Source: JBAXTE01 sp963556065
Lineage (GTDB): Bacteria; Bacteroidota; Bacteroidia; Bacteroidales; WCHB1-69
NCBI GenBank assembly: GCA_963556065.3
Contig: CAUVYH020000017.1
Coordinates: 248,001 to 312,000, forward strand
Length of the DNA stretch: 64,000 nt
Reading direction: 5' to 3'
Each line of letters starts with the position of its first letter. The stretch's first letter is position 1. Below, one piece after another: positions 53,326-61,947 of this stretch. Both the position numbers and the translations under genes were made by a program. The notes beneath the pieces were generated by a model. That model saw nothing but the letters and a program-made list of their open reading frames with translations. It ran no database searches and was not told where the DNA came from.

Positions 53326-54306
53326 ATGACACAAAAAACAAGAATTATTACCATCGTAAACAAGTATTGGGAGTGCGATCCCGTATGTTGGGTGCTTACA
53401 AGCAAGTACATAAACGACAATGGACAGTGCAACATCGATTTGGATGTTGCCAACACTCAAAAACTGATTACTTATCCTTCCTATGGCCCTGTAAAGCCCG
53501 AAACAGCGAGCGAAACGGTACCGCGTATCGTTTATGAAACGGATTCAAGAATTATCGAAATTTGGTGCATTTCCGATTTGCTTAGCAACAGTCCTGCCGA
53601 TGAACAGTCGAGTTCCGAAGAAAAAATGAATTTGCTGCCCATTATTTTTCAATTTAACTACAAAGCGGTTAAATACGATATAGAGTTGGTAATTGCCGTG
53701 GGAACCGCTTCTGCCGGTCCAAGCCTTTCGATTAATCCTGTTTTGGGAACAGACAATATTAACGGATCGATAGTTATCGGAAGCAATGTTTTTATGCATA
53801 ACGGCTGGGACGAATCATCAAAAAGCAAATTCCAATGCGATTGCTGGAGCGAAATACTGCCTTCCGGGTCAACGGATTTTATAAAGGAACTTCAATCGGA
53901 AGATTTAAGCTTATACGAACCGCTTTTGTTGTGTCCGCCAACAAATCCGTCCCCATTAAAACAACATTTCTATATCAATGAAAACTATATTGCATTGGGC
54001 GATGTAAACGTTACCGATTATACAAAATATACGGAAAAGGACCTGGAAACCGGCGAAGACTTCTTTGCACATTATTTGGGCAATGTCGATGGGCTCTCGC
54101 TCGAAACCACCCATTGTTTAATTTATCTGGCTGCAAAGAACTATCTTAATGGCACCAATCCTCCGTTTATTTTTATCAGCGGCATTGTCGATCGCTACAC
54201 CAAGTTCTCAACGGATGTAAGCCCGAAAATTTACGCACAAAATGTTTCAGGTGCGCATAATGCCGGTGTAGCGGTTGCTTATGTTGTTTCGAAATTAATA
54301 AAGTGA
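53326..54306 (+). CDS. Hypothetical protein, possibly of the nucleoside phosphorylase fold
   Basis: A 326-aa soluble protein. Several blocks recall PNP/UDP phosphorylases: ELVIAVGTASAGPSLS near 125-140 (phosphate-binding type loop), GSIVIGSNVFMHNGW near 148-162, GLSLETTHCLIYLAAKNY near 254-271 (like the MExxA nucleoside-binding helix) and PFIFISGIVDRYTKF near 278-292 (like the catalytic Asp block). The Glu and Asp are at the expected relative spacing. This is inference from pattern, not a confident hit. Its stop codon TGA was made by a MITE insertion that replaced TAA, leaving the protein end unchanged. Confidence 0.6.
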   Translation: MTQKTRIITIVNKYWECDPVCWVLTSKYINDNGQCNIDLDVANTQKLITYPSYGPVKPETASETVPRIVYETDSRIIEIWCISDLLSNSPADEQSSSEEKMNLLPIIFQFNYKAVKYDIELVIAVGTASAGPSLSINPVLGTDNINGSIVIGSNVFMHNGWDESSKSKFQCDCWSEILPSGSTDFIKELQSEDLSLYEPLLLCPPTNPSPLKQHFYINENYIALGDVNVTDYTKYTEKDLETGEDFFAHYLGNVDGLSLETTHCLIYLAAKNYLNGTNPPFIFISGIVDRYTKFSTDVSPKIYAQNVSGAHNAGVAVAYVVSKLIK

Positions 54307-54426
54307 GACCGTTGCAAAATACCAAACTCTTCGTTATATGTAACATTTAAACTACTCATTTAACAAGAGTAAACTTCGTATTTAAATATTACAAAAGCCT
54401 TGATTTTGGACTTTTGCAACAATCTC
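54305..54426. mobile_element. 122-bp MITE with 5-bp target duplication
   Basis: Imperfect ~25-bp terminal inverted repeats: left GAGACCGTTGCAAAATACC, right (reverse) GAGATTGTTGCAAAAGTCC, about 20 of 25 positions matching. AAAGT flanks it on both sides (54300-54304 and 54427-54431). The centre is non-coding. It must have been moved by a transposase from elsewhere; its family is not determined. Confidence 0.82.
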
Positions 54427-54547
54427 AAAGTAATTAAAGGGATTATCAGGGTATAAAGAATTTGGCTTTATAAAGCTGATTTATTGAAATGCAATAACTA
54501 GTAGATAGCAAGCCAGGCTCATAAGCGATGTAAGGAAAAGCAGTAAA

Positions 54548-55342
54548 ATGAAGGTAGGCATGGATGAACATGACTGCATATTAGAAATCAATACAATAGA
54601 TTGTATAAACAAAAGACGAAACATGGATAATTTTATAAAAGTCATTAGTGGAATTTTAACAATATCGCCAATAGTTTTAAAAATAATAGATCAATTAGAA
54701 TCTGAATTAATAACGAATTTCACCAAAGAACTTTTTAAAAGCAAGACCAAGAAAAAAGCAAATTCAATTTTCAATAGTCTTGTGTTAATTTCAATAACTT
54801 TAGGTGTTTTTGTTTTTTTTTCTCCCCAAATATTCTCCGTAAGCGAACCGGCAACGCCAAAAGCAGAGCAGCAACAGTTGCCGTCTGCTAAAAAAAGTGA
54901 TGGGGAATTGATTTATGAAGGCAGTAAAACATTGTTCGAAGAAGGGAAAGGAGCCATTAAAGGAAGAAAAGAAAGGGACAGTATAATTATTGCAAATCGG
55001 GACAAAAAAATGGTGTATCAGATTGGAAGTATCAAAGAGGACGATGATGCAATCTTAAACTTATACATGAAACTAAAAAGCATTTCCGGCTTGAATATTT
55101 CGAGAATCTCCGTGTTCAGAATTTCAAGGAATGAGTATTTTCTATATAAAGATGATGAATATGCTCAAAAACAAATAAATGATTCTCTTGCAAATTTTAA
55201 AACGGAAGTTGCAAGTGTAGAACCATCGGTCAAAATTGTTGACCTGATGCAATTTTGTAAAGCGAAAGAAAAATTCAAAGAAAGAAAGCCGCTAAAATTC
55301 AGAAAACAAAAAATTGAAATTCCTTGCTATTATTGTGATTAA
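54548..55342 (+). CDS. Single-pass membrane protein, possibly SPOR-like tail
   Basis: A 264-aa protein. A Met at residue 26 (MDNFIKVISG, 54623) is an equally good start. One or two hydrophobic segments lie at ~35-45 and ~74-93. Next come a Pro/Glu/Gln linker and a basic stretch (GKGAIKGRKERD). The last ~110 residues begin MVYQIGSIKEDDDAILNLYM and read like a SPOR-type fold, which binds denuded peptidoglycan, but the match is weak. The end is Cys-containing (PCYYCD). Function unknown. It belongs to the accessory stretch. Confidence 0.62.
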   Translation: MKVGMDEHDCILEINTIDCINKRRNMDNFIKVISGILTISPIVLKIIDQLESELITNFTKELFKSKTKKKANSIFNSLVLISITLGVFVFFSPQIFSVSEPATPKAEQQQLPSAKKSDGELIYEGSKTLFEEGKGAIKGRKERDSIIIANRDKKMVYQIGSIKEDDDAILNLYMKLKSISGLNISRISVFRISRNEYFLYKDDEYAQKQINDSLANFKTEVASVEPSVKIVDLMQFCKAKEKFKERKPLKFRKQKIEIPCYYCD

Positions 55343-55418
55343 GTGGTGTCTAACGAATTAAAGCACAACATATCAATCCTGTGGCTATGTTACATACACT
55401 ACAAATTCCAATTTTCTT

Positions 55419-56558
55419 CTAATCCTTAATAATATGAGGCAAAAACCGGCTGAGGTTGTCGGTAATCCGGGTTTTGGTTTCACGGATTCCCATGCCTGCG
55501 GGTTCGCAGCCGATCACCCACGAACCGATGACGGGATAATTGTCGAGAAATTGCGGCAACTGAAAATACTCCTGATAGATAAAACCTTCCTCCCCGTAGT
55601 CGCCGGCAGATTCTTCGAGCACTCCGCCGTATCTTACAATGGTAACATTGGCTCCCTCGCGCGATAGAATGGGTTTTTTCACATAATCGTTTCCCAGTGG
55701 CGAGGCCTCGAAATAGGTTGCCAAAAGATTCGGGTGATCGGGAAAAAGCTGCCATAAAACAGGTAAAATGGCTTTATTGGAGAGGATCATCTTCCAAGCG
55801 GGTTCAATCCAAATTGTTTGGTTTACATCCTGAAGGATATTTTGGGCAAAATCTTCGTGCGTGAGCCATTCCCAGGGATAAAGCTTGAAAATATTGGTTA
55901 CGGGATTTTCGGACATATCCACAAAACACCGGTTCTGGTTGTCCCAGCCCAAATCGTCGATAAATACGAATTCGGTTTCCAGCCCGGCTTGCATCGCGCA
56001 GTCGCGCAGGTATTCCACGGTAGTGAGATCTTCCATGGTGTCTTTAACGCAGGCAAAATGGATTTTTCCTTGGTTGAGGTATGGTTTAAGTTCCTTCCAG
56101 TAGTCCACCAGTTTTTCGTGGATGGAATTAAACTGATCGGCTCCTTTGTGCACATCTTCGAGCCAGTACCATTGCACCACACTGGCTTCGTAGAGGGAGG
56201 TAGGCGTGTCGGCATTAAATTCCAACATTTTCGGGGGATTAATCCCGTCGTAAGCAAAATCGAAACGACCATAAATTGAGGGGAGGTCGTTGTTCCACGA
56301 TTTCTCAATCATTGGAATAAATGCGGGGTTAATATGAAACCGGTTGTAAAGCTTATGGTCGATCACGTGTTGCACGGCATCGAGGCAACGGTCGAAAAGC
56401 TCTGCAGTGGCCTTTTCCAATTCTTCAATTTGAGATAGTTTAAACTGATAGTATGCCGACTCATCCCAATAAGTGTCTTCAAGGGTGTGAAACCCGAAAC
56501 CGATTTCTTCTACCCGCTTTTCCCAATCGTATCGTGGAGTTGATGTTATTCTTTGCAT
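55419..56558 (-). CDS. Glutathionylspermidine synthase family protein (YgiC/YjfC type)
   Basis: A 379-aa ATP-grasp amide ligase of the Gsp-synthase family, without the N-terminal amidase of the bifunctional enzyme. Visible blocks: IYGRFDFAYDG and MLEFNADTPTSLYEASVVQW at ~95-125, KLYPWEWLTHEDFAQNI near 225 and KPILSREGANVTIV near 305. The family joins amines such as polyamines to peptides; the real substrate of YgiC-like proteins is unknown. The next gene on the same strand is a Gly-rich lipoprotein like the usual DUF1190/YgiB partner. Confidence 0.92.
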   Translation of the reverse strand: MQRITSTPRYDWEKRVEEIGFGFHTLEDTYWDESAYYQFKLSQIEELEKATAELFDRCLDAVQHVIDHKLYNRFHINPAFIPMIEKSWNNDLPSIYGRFDFAYDGINPPKMLEFNADTPTSLYEASVVQWYWLEDVHKGADQFNSIHEKLVDYWKELKPYLNQGKIHFACVKDTMEDLTTVEYLRDCAMQAGLETEFVFIDDLGWDNQNRCFVDMSENPVTNIFKLYPWEWLTHEDFAQNILQDVNQTIWIEPAWKMILSNKAILPVLWQLFPDHPNLLATYFEASPLGNDYVKKPILSREGANVTIVRYGGVLEESAGDYGEEGFIYQEYFQLPQFLDNYPVIGSWVIGCEPAGMGIRETKTRITDNLSRFLPHIIKD

Positions 56559-56938
56559 TAGATTAGTTTGTAAAGTCTATAAAGTTTGTAAAGGTGAAAG
56601 TTCTTACGAGCGAATCGCTGGAGCATAAAGTTTGGATACTCAATTGCCAGTTTAACTTGTTCACCCGTTTCACCTGTCCACTTGTTCTACCTGTTTTCCT
56701 TGTTTTCCCTGTTCCACTTGTTCACTTGTTTCACCTGTTCACCTGTTTTCCTCGTTCATTTCTAAAACTCGCTTCGCATCCTTTTCACGCTTCACGCTTC
56801 TTGATTCTTACTTCATAATTCTGTATTCTCTTTTCACGTTTCACGGAATATCTTTTCACGTTTTTATTCTTCTCTTAACTCCGTCTTCGGCTACGCTCAG
56901 TCTTCGTTCTTCTTTTTACTTTTCACAGAATCTCCCGA
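56559..56938. repeat. Degenerate TC-rich repeat region
   Basis: A chain of 10-bp TTCACCTGTT-like units (56650-56760), then AAAACTCGCTTCGCATCC, CACGTTTCACGGAATATC and CTTCGGCTACGCTCAGTC. These blocks also occur in the 20.2-21.6 kb array. No gene. Confidence 0.75.
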
Positions 56939-57238
56939 TTATCCTCCTACGCGAGTGCTTCCGCCAAATCCGCCGCGAGAGATTCTAGGTGTAGCCTTAC
57001 TCGAAAATTGACGGGACTCATAGCCGCCATGGGTATATCTGTTCATCCCCGACATAAACCCGAAAGGGATTAAATGGTAATAGCCGAAACCGTGACTTGT
57101 AGTGTATTTGCTCGTGGAATCCCCACGGATGTGCATTCGGCGTTGCGACGATGATGATTCCCAACCGTCGTTTTTGCTGCTACATGCCGAAACCAATCCT
57201 GCAACAAACAGTAGTTCTATGATTTTTGTTTTTTTCAT
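56939..57238 (-). CDS. Gly/Ser-rich lipoprotein (YgiB-like context)
   Basis: A 99-aa protein with a lipoprotein signal peptide; lipobox VSAC, Cys at residue 19. The mature part is Ser/Gly/Tyr-rich and ends ISRGGFGGSTRVGG. A RGGFG-type ending is typical of DUF1190/YgiB-like lipoproteins found beside Gsp-synthase family genes in other bacteria, and here the gene also precedes one (380 bp apart, same strand). Probably outer-membrane anchored. Role unknown. Confidence 0.75.
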   Translation of the reverse strand: MKKTKIIELLFVAGLVSACSSKNDGWESSSSQRRMHIRGDSTSKYTTSHGFGYYHLIPFGFMSGMNRYTHGGYESRQFSSKATPRISRGGFGGSTRVGG

Positions 57239-57460
57239 TTCTGTATTTCTGTGATTTTTTATCAGACTTTCAGTAATTTATATTTTGTATTGAAAGAGTT
57301 GAAAAAATGATTATGATTGCTTGTTGTTTTTGATATGTGTTTGTATAAAGAAAACTTCAAGTTTGAGGCTTGTGAAGAACTTAAAAGAGTGAGTTTACTG
57401 AAGTAAATGAGCTGTTTTAAGTTCAAGCATAACGAAGAAATTGAAGTTTTCTTGCAAACA

Positions 57461-57781
57461 CTATTTAACGGTGATAAAAAACTCATACTCCTTGGGCATC
57501 GTCACGTTTTTGCTGTTGCCGTTATCGTCCTCAATGGTCTCCGACTTCATGCCCGGAAACGGCAGCGTATCGGTAGTCACTATCGATTTCAACATTGCTC
57601 CCCGAAGATAGATATTTTTCTTGGTGGTTAGCAATACTGCGGTATCCGACAGGTTTTTAGTGTCGAAAGAAATTTCAATCGACTGCTCTTTGGTGAGTTC
57701 GGTTACCGGCTTATCGTCGGAGCAACTCACGATTAAAACCGAAAAGACAAAAAGGCTGGATAAAAGGATAAATCGGCTCAT
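57461..57781 (-). CDS. Small lipoprotein of unknown function
   Basis: A 106-aa protein with a lipoprotein signal peptide; lipobox LIVSC, Cys at residue 20, followed by SDDKP. The mature region is mainly beta-strand by pattern (KNIYLRGAMLKSIVT). No family recognised. Same strand as the Gsp-synthase-family gene and the Gly-rich lipoprotein, 222 bp upstream of the latter. Confidence 0.7.
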   Translation of the reverse strand: MSRFILLSSLFVFSVLIVSCSDDKPVTELTKEQSIEISFDTKNLSDTAVLLTTKKNIYLRGAMLKSIVTTDTLPFPGMKSETIEDDNGNSKNVTMPKEYEFFITVK

Positions 57782-58185
57782 TTTTATTTTTTTATTTGAA
57801 TTTTTTAATGGATACTTTTCTCGGTTTAATCAAAATCAGCGAAAAATTTTGATCTTTTCCCGACATCAAAGATAAAATTAATTTTATTTGTGTGCTAGAA
57901 ACTACCTGAATTTTGAATAAAATTCTTTGTTCGGAATATGTTATCTTACACGGAATAACCATACACGATTAAGACTCTAATGTTTTAAACAGCCCACTTG
58001 ACGGCGGATAAACAGGGTAATGCAATGTGGGCAATTCGTGTGATTTTGCCCGTGTGTTTGGTTGAGGCGAATTTTCTTTTAGCTTCGTATTGCTGTAATC
58101 ACGATTTTCAATACATTTGTTCCATGCTATATGAATGCATGCCGTGATGTGAAGTTCACTTTTGGATTATTAAAAACGAAAAGAA
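57782..58185. other. Intergenic stretch, 404 bp
   Basis: Nothing I can name. A TCAAAATCAGCGAAAAATTTTGA imperfect palindrome (core TCAAAAT/ATTTTGA) lies at about 57830-57853. Confidence 0.5.
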
Positions 58186-58356
58186 ATGGATATTAATGAT
58201 TTTGGAATAAACATAAAAAAAGTGAAATGTCCGGATTGCGGACAGGAACAGCCTCTGTTAAGAAAGCCAAAGGGCATCAGGGAGGCTCTTTTGGGAGGAT
58301 GGACTTGTGAAAAATGCGGCTGCAAAATGAATAAATTCGGAAAAAAAAGACATTAA
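58186..58356 (+). CDS. Small zinc-ribbon protein
   Basis: A 56-aa frame beginning MDINDFGINIKKVKC. Two knuckles, CPDCGQ at 15-20 and CEKCGC at 41-46, are 26 residues apart, as in zinc ribbons, and the tail is basic (KMNKFGKKRH). The patterned Cys and basic residues make chance unlikely. It could bind nucleic acid or act as a small regulator. No -7 element stands out upstream. Confidence 0.75.
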   Translation: MDINDFGINIKKVKCPDCGQEQPLLRKPKGIREALLGGWTCEKCGCKMNKFGKKRH

Positions 58357-58364
58357 AATTCGGG

Positions 58365-58485
58365 ATGCTCAACTCATAATTCATAACTCACTATTCATAA
58401 ATTCTTGCTTCTTCATTCTTACTTCTTTTTTTTCGGGACGTTTCACGAATAATCTTTTCACGTTCTTACTTCTAACTTCTCCCTT
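58365..58485. repeat. Short TC-rich repeat fragment
   Basis: CTCAACTCATAATTCATAAC, GGACGTTTCACGAATAATC and TTTTCACGTTCTTACTTC resemble parts of the 20.2-21.6 kb array units. It sits directly before the miaB promoter. Confidence 0.65.
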
Positions 58486-58490
58486 TTTCG

Positions 58491-58498
58491 TACTTTTG
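58491..58498 (+). promoter_or_regulatory. -7 element of the miaB operon
   Basis: TACTTTTG (TAnnTTTG), 18 bases before the ATG at 58517. It overlaps an earlier ATG at 58496, which is therefore not the start. Confidence 0.65.
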
Positions 58499-58516
58499 CA
58501 CAAAATTTCAAGGATA

Positions 58517-59842
58517 ATGACAGAAAAAAAGAAGCTGTACATCGAAACTTACGGGTGTCAGATGAATTTTAGCGACAGTGAAATTGTGGCATCCGTTTTG
58601 GCCGACACATACAGTACCACTACGGAAATAGAAAAGGCCGATCTTGTTTTTATCAATACCTGCTCTATTCGCGACAATGCCGAGGACCGGATTTGGAAAC
58701 GATTGGTTCAGTTGGGGTACATGAAAAGAAAACGTAAAGATTTAAAAATCGGGATTCTTGGATGTATGGCGGAACGATTAAAAGATAAGTTGCTCCAACA
58801 AGGGACGGCAGTTGATCTGGTGGTTGGCCCCGATGCGTATCGTTCGTTGCCCGATTTGCTTAAAGAAGTGGGCTCAGGGCATCATGCCATCAATGTTATT
58901 TTATCCGAAGAAGAGACCTACGCCGAAATTAGCCCGGTGCGTTACGACAGCAACGGAGTATCGGCGTTCATTTCGATTATGCGCGGTTGCCAGAATTTTT
59001 GCTCATATTGCGTGGTGCCATATACCCGGGGTAAAGAGCGTAGCCGCGATCCGCAAACGATAGTTAACGAAGCTGCCGAGCTTTTCAACGCAGGGTATCG
59101 TGAAGTTACACTTTTAGGTCAAAACGTAAACTCTTATCGCTGGTGCGAAAAAGATGCACAAGTCGATTTTCCGAAACTAATCGAGAAAGTGGCACTCATA
59201 AATCCTCAGTTGCGAGTTCGATTTGCCACTTCACACCCCAAAGATTTATCGGACGATTTACTATGGGTTATTGCCAAGTACAACAATATATGCAAAAGTA
59301 TTCACTTGCCGGTACAATCGGGAAGTAGCCGAATGCTGGCTAAAATGAACCGGAAATATACGCGCGAGTGGTATCTCGATCGGATTGCCGCCATTAAAAA
59401 AACAGTGCCCGATGCTTCCATTTCCACGGATATAATTGCAGGATTCTGTTCCGAGACGGAAGAAGATCATCAGGATACGTTATCGTTGATGGAGTATGTA
59501 AACTATGACTTTGCCTACATGTTTAAATATTCCGAACGTCCTGATACCGCTGCGGCAAAGCGTTATCCCGATGATGTTTCGGAGGTGGAGAAAAGTCGTC
59601 GGCTACAGGAAATTATCGATTTACAGTCGAAGTTATCATTGAGCCGAAACAAGCTTGATGTGGGAAAAACCTTTGAAGTGCTGGTAGAAGGATTTTCAAA
59701 ACGGTCCGAAGAACATTTGTCCGGGCGTACATCACAAGGCAAAGTCGTTGTTTTTCCTAAAGAAAATGCAAAAATCGGCGATTATGTAAATGTTACTGTT
59801 TATGATTGCACCGGTGGAACCTTAAAAGGAAAAATCGTATGA
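58517..59842 (+). CDS. miaB: tRNA-2-methylthio-N6-dimethylallyladenosine synthase
   Basis: A 441-aa radical-SAM enzyme that adds the methylthio group to i6A37 of tRNA. The N-terminal UPF0004 domain has cluster ligands Cys14 (TYGCQMN), Cys49 (NTCSIRD) and Cys83 (GCMAERL). The radical SAM motif CQNFCSYC gives Cys158, Cys162 and Cys165. A TRAM domain closes the protein. MiaB rather than MtaB/RimO is supported by the ETYGCQMNFSDSE start. It overlaps tatD by 4 bp (ATGA). Confidence 0.97.
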   Translation: MTEKKKLYIETYGCQMNFSDSEIVASVLADTYSTTTEIEKADLVFINTCSIRDNAEDRIWKRLVQLGYMKRKRKDLKIGILGCMAERLKDKLLQQGTAVDLVVGPDAYRSLPDLLKEVGSGHHAINVILSEEETYAEISPVRYDSNGVSAFISIMRGCQNFCSYCVVPYTRGKERSRDPQTIVNEAAELFNAGYREVTLLGQNVNSYRWCEKDAQVDFPKLIEKVALINPQLRVRFATSHPKDLSDDLLWVIAKYNNICKSIHLPVQSGSSRMLAKMNRKYTREWYLDRIAAIKKTVPDASISTDIIAGFCSETEEDHQDTLSLMEYVNYDFAYMFKYSERPDTAAAKRYPDDVSEVEKSRRLQEIIDLQSKLSLSRNKLDVGKTFEVLVEGFSKRSEEHLSGRTSQGKVVVFPKENAKIGDYVNVTVYDCTGGTLKGKIV

Positions 59843-60621
59843 TTTTCATCGACACGCACACACATTTGTATCTTGAAGAATTTAAGGACGATCGTGCTGA
59901 GGTTCTCTCCAAGGCAATCGAAGCCGGGGTAAAGTACTTATTGCTGCCTAATATCGATGTTGATTCGCTCGCTTTGGTGTTGCAAATGACTAAAGAATAT
60001 CCCTCAAATTGTTTTCCTATGATTGCGTTGCATCCCACCGATGTCAAGGAAAACTACAAGCAGCAAATCAAACAGATGGAAGAAGCTTTGTTGCATCACA
60101 AATTCATAGCTATCGGCGAAACGGGCATCGATTTGTATTGGGATAAAACATTCTTCAAGCAGCAGTGCGAATCGTTGGAAATTCATTGTGAATGGGCATT
60201 AAAACATCATTTGCCGTTAGTGGTTCATAGCCGCGAATCGCACAAAGAAATTATGGACGTGCTTGCCCTATATAAAGGGAAAGGGCTGACCGGCGTTTTT
60301 CATTGTTTTTCGGGCGATTACTCGCAGGCTAAAGAGGTGCTTGATTTCGGCTTTTATTTAGGCATTGGAGGCACGGTAACCTATAAAAAGTCACTATTGC
60401 CGGAGGTAGTAGAAAAGGTTGGATTAAATTATATTTTACTGGAAACCGATGCTCCATTTTTATCCCCGGTGCCAATGCGGGGAAAGCGAAACGAAAGCAG
60501 TAACATTCCCATTATTGCCCAAAAAATAGCTACACTTTTAAATGCACCTCTCGAAGCGGTGGCATTAATTACGACACAAAACGCGAATAACTTATTTAAA
60601 CTGAACATGGATGAATTCTAA
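59839..60621 (+). CDS. tatD: TatD family metal-dependent DNase
   Basis: A 260-aa TIM-barrel hydrolase. Metal ligands: IDTHTHLY at ~4-11, ETGIDLYW near 95, a His block LVVHSRESHKE near 132, HCFSGDY near 155 and the Asp in LETDAPFLSPVP near 205. TatD-family enzymes are 3'-5' exonucleases and have been linked to DNA repair. The start overlaps the miaB stop (ATGA), which excludes the longer frame from 59806. It overlaps ansA by 11 bp. Confidence 0.95.
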   Translation: MIFIDTHTHLYLEEFKDDRAEVLSKAIEAGVKYLLLPNIDVDSLALVLQMTKEYPSNCFPMIALHPTDVKENYKQQIKQMEEALLHHKFIAIGETGIDLYWDKTFFKQQCESLEIHCEWALKHHLPLVVHSRESHKEIMDVLALYKGKGLTGVFHCFSGDYSQAKEVLDFGFYLGIGGTVTYKKSLLPEVVEKVGLNYILLETDAPFLSPVPMRGKRNESSNIPIIAQKIATLLNAPLEAVALITTQNANNLFKLNMDEF

Positions 60622-61657
60622 TCAGACACAGCAAACGCGAAACATTCTTGTAATATACACCGGTGGAACCATCGGAATGATTCAGGATCCGGAAACAGGA
60701 TCGCTGGTGCCGTTTAATTTCGACAACGTTTATGAGCATATTCCAATGTTGAAACTTTATAACTGCAATCTGGTATTTAAAAATTTTCTGCCACTGATCG
60801 ATTCATCGAATGTAAAGCCCGAATTCTGGGTCGATTTGGTAACATCCATTCAGAAAAATTATGAACTTTACGATGGATTTGTGGTATTGCATGGTTCCGA
60901 TACGATGGCATATACAGCTTCGGCGTTAAGTTTTATGCTCGAAAACCTCAACAAACCGGTGGTGCTAACCGGATCGCAGTTGCCGTTAGGCGTTATTCGT
61001 ACCGACGGACGGGAAAATATCATCAATGCCATTGAAGTTGCCGCTGCTTATGAAGAGGATACGCCTCTGATACCCGAAGTGGTAATTTGTTTCGAAAATA
61101 AGATTTACCGGGGAAACCGAACGCATAAGAAAAATGCCGAAAATTTCGATGCTTTTGTCTCTTCCAATTATCCGGTATTGGCTGAATCCGGAGTTCACAT
61201 ACGCTATAATCGAGAACTAATTATTCCTCCGAATTTTAAAAAACTAAAAGTCCATACCAATCTGGATAATAATATTGCAATTTTAAAGCTTTTTCCAGGA
61301 ATAAACCGTAGTGTGGTTTCATCGATTTTGGAAATTAAGGGTTTGCGGGCGGTGATTTTAGAAACTTACGGTTCGGGGAATGCACCTACGAACGAATGGT
61401 TTATATCGCTGTTGAAATCGGCTATTGATCGAGGAATAATTATAGTAAACGTTACCCAGTGTAAGGGAGGGGGCACGGTAGAGCTTGGAAAATATGAAAC
61501 CAGTTTATTGCTGGGAGAGATCGGAGTTATAGGAGGGTATGATATTACAACGGAGGCCGCGGTGACGAAATTAATGTTTTTGTTGGGAACAGGCAAGCCG
61601 AAAAAAGAGATTGAAATGCTTATGCAGAAACCATTGCGAGGAGAAATAACTGCGTAA
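60611..61657 (+). CDS. ansA: Type I L-asparaginase
   Basis: A 348-aa amidohydrolase that converts asparagine to aspartate and ammonia. The two catalytic Thr regions are visible: YTGGTIGMIQD at ~16-26 and LHGSDTMAYTASALS near 96-110. TGSQLPLGVIRTDGREN is typical. There is no signal peptide, so it is the cytoplasmic AnsA type. It overlaps tatD by 11 bp, completing the miaB-tatD-ansA operon. Confidence 0.94.
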   Translation: MNSNQTQQTRNILVIYTGGTIGMIQDPETGSLVPFNFDNVYEHIPMLKLYNCNLVFKNFLPLIDSSNVKPEFWVDLVTSIQKNYELYDGFVVLHGSDTMAYTASALSFMLENLNKPVVLTGSQLPLGVIRTDGRENIINAIEVAAAYEEDTPLIPEVVICFENKIYRGNRTHKKNAENFDAFVSSNYPVLAESGVHIRYNRELIIPPNFKKLKVHTNLDNNIAILKLFPGINRSVVSSILEIKGLRAVILETYGSGNAPTNEWFISLLKSAIDRGIIIVNVTQCKGGGTVELGKYETSLLLGEIGVIGGYDITTEAAVTKLMFLLGTGKPKKEIEMLMQKPLRGEITA

Positions 61658-61766
61658 AAAAATCAAATAAAAAAATTTCTTTCTTTGATAAATAGATTTT
61701 TTTTGTAAATTAGCGCTCTGAAATGGAATTCGTTCTTTGGTAAACCTTAAAGATACTAATTATAAT

Positions 61767-61854
61767 GGAGAGATGGCCGAGTGGTCGAAGGCGCGCGCCT
61801 GGAAAGTGCGTAAGCTCCAAAAGGGCTTCATGGGTTCGAATCCCATTTTCTCCG
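61767..61854 (+). tRNA. tRNA-Ser (anticodon GGA)
   Basis: An 88-nt class II tRNA. Acceptor stem GGAGAGA/TTTCTCC, anticodon loop CTGGAAA (GGA reads TCC and TCT), a long variable arm (GTAAGCTCCAAAAGGGCTTC) and T arm ATGGG-TTCGAAT-CCCAT. Discriminator G, then CA. It lies 109 bp after ansA. Confidence 0.96.
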
Positions 61855-61947
61855 CATATATTCATGATGTTGAATAATAAACAGAATGATTTTCAGTTAT
61901 AACATAAATAGTAAAAACAAAAACAATTAAAATTAATAAGCAGACTT

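Noticed and set aside
57262..57486. 74-codon reverse frame between the two lipoprotein genes
   Set aside because: It overlaps the lipoprotein 3' end in another frame and is low-complexity.
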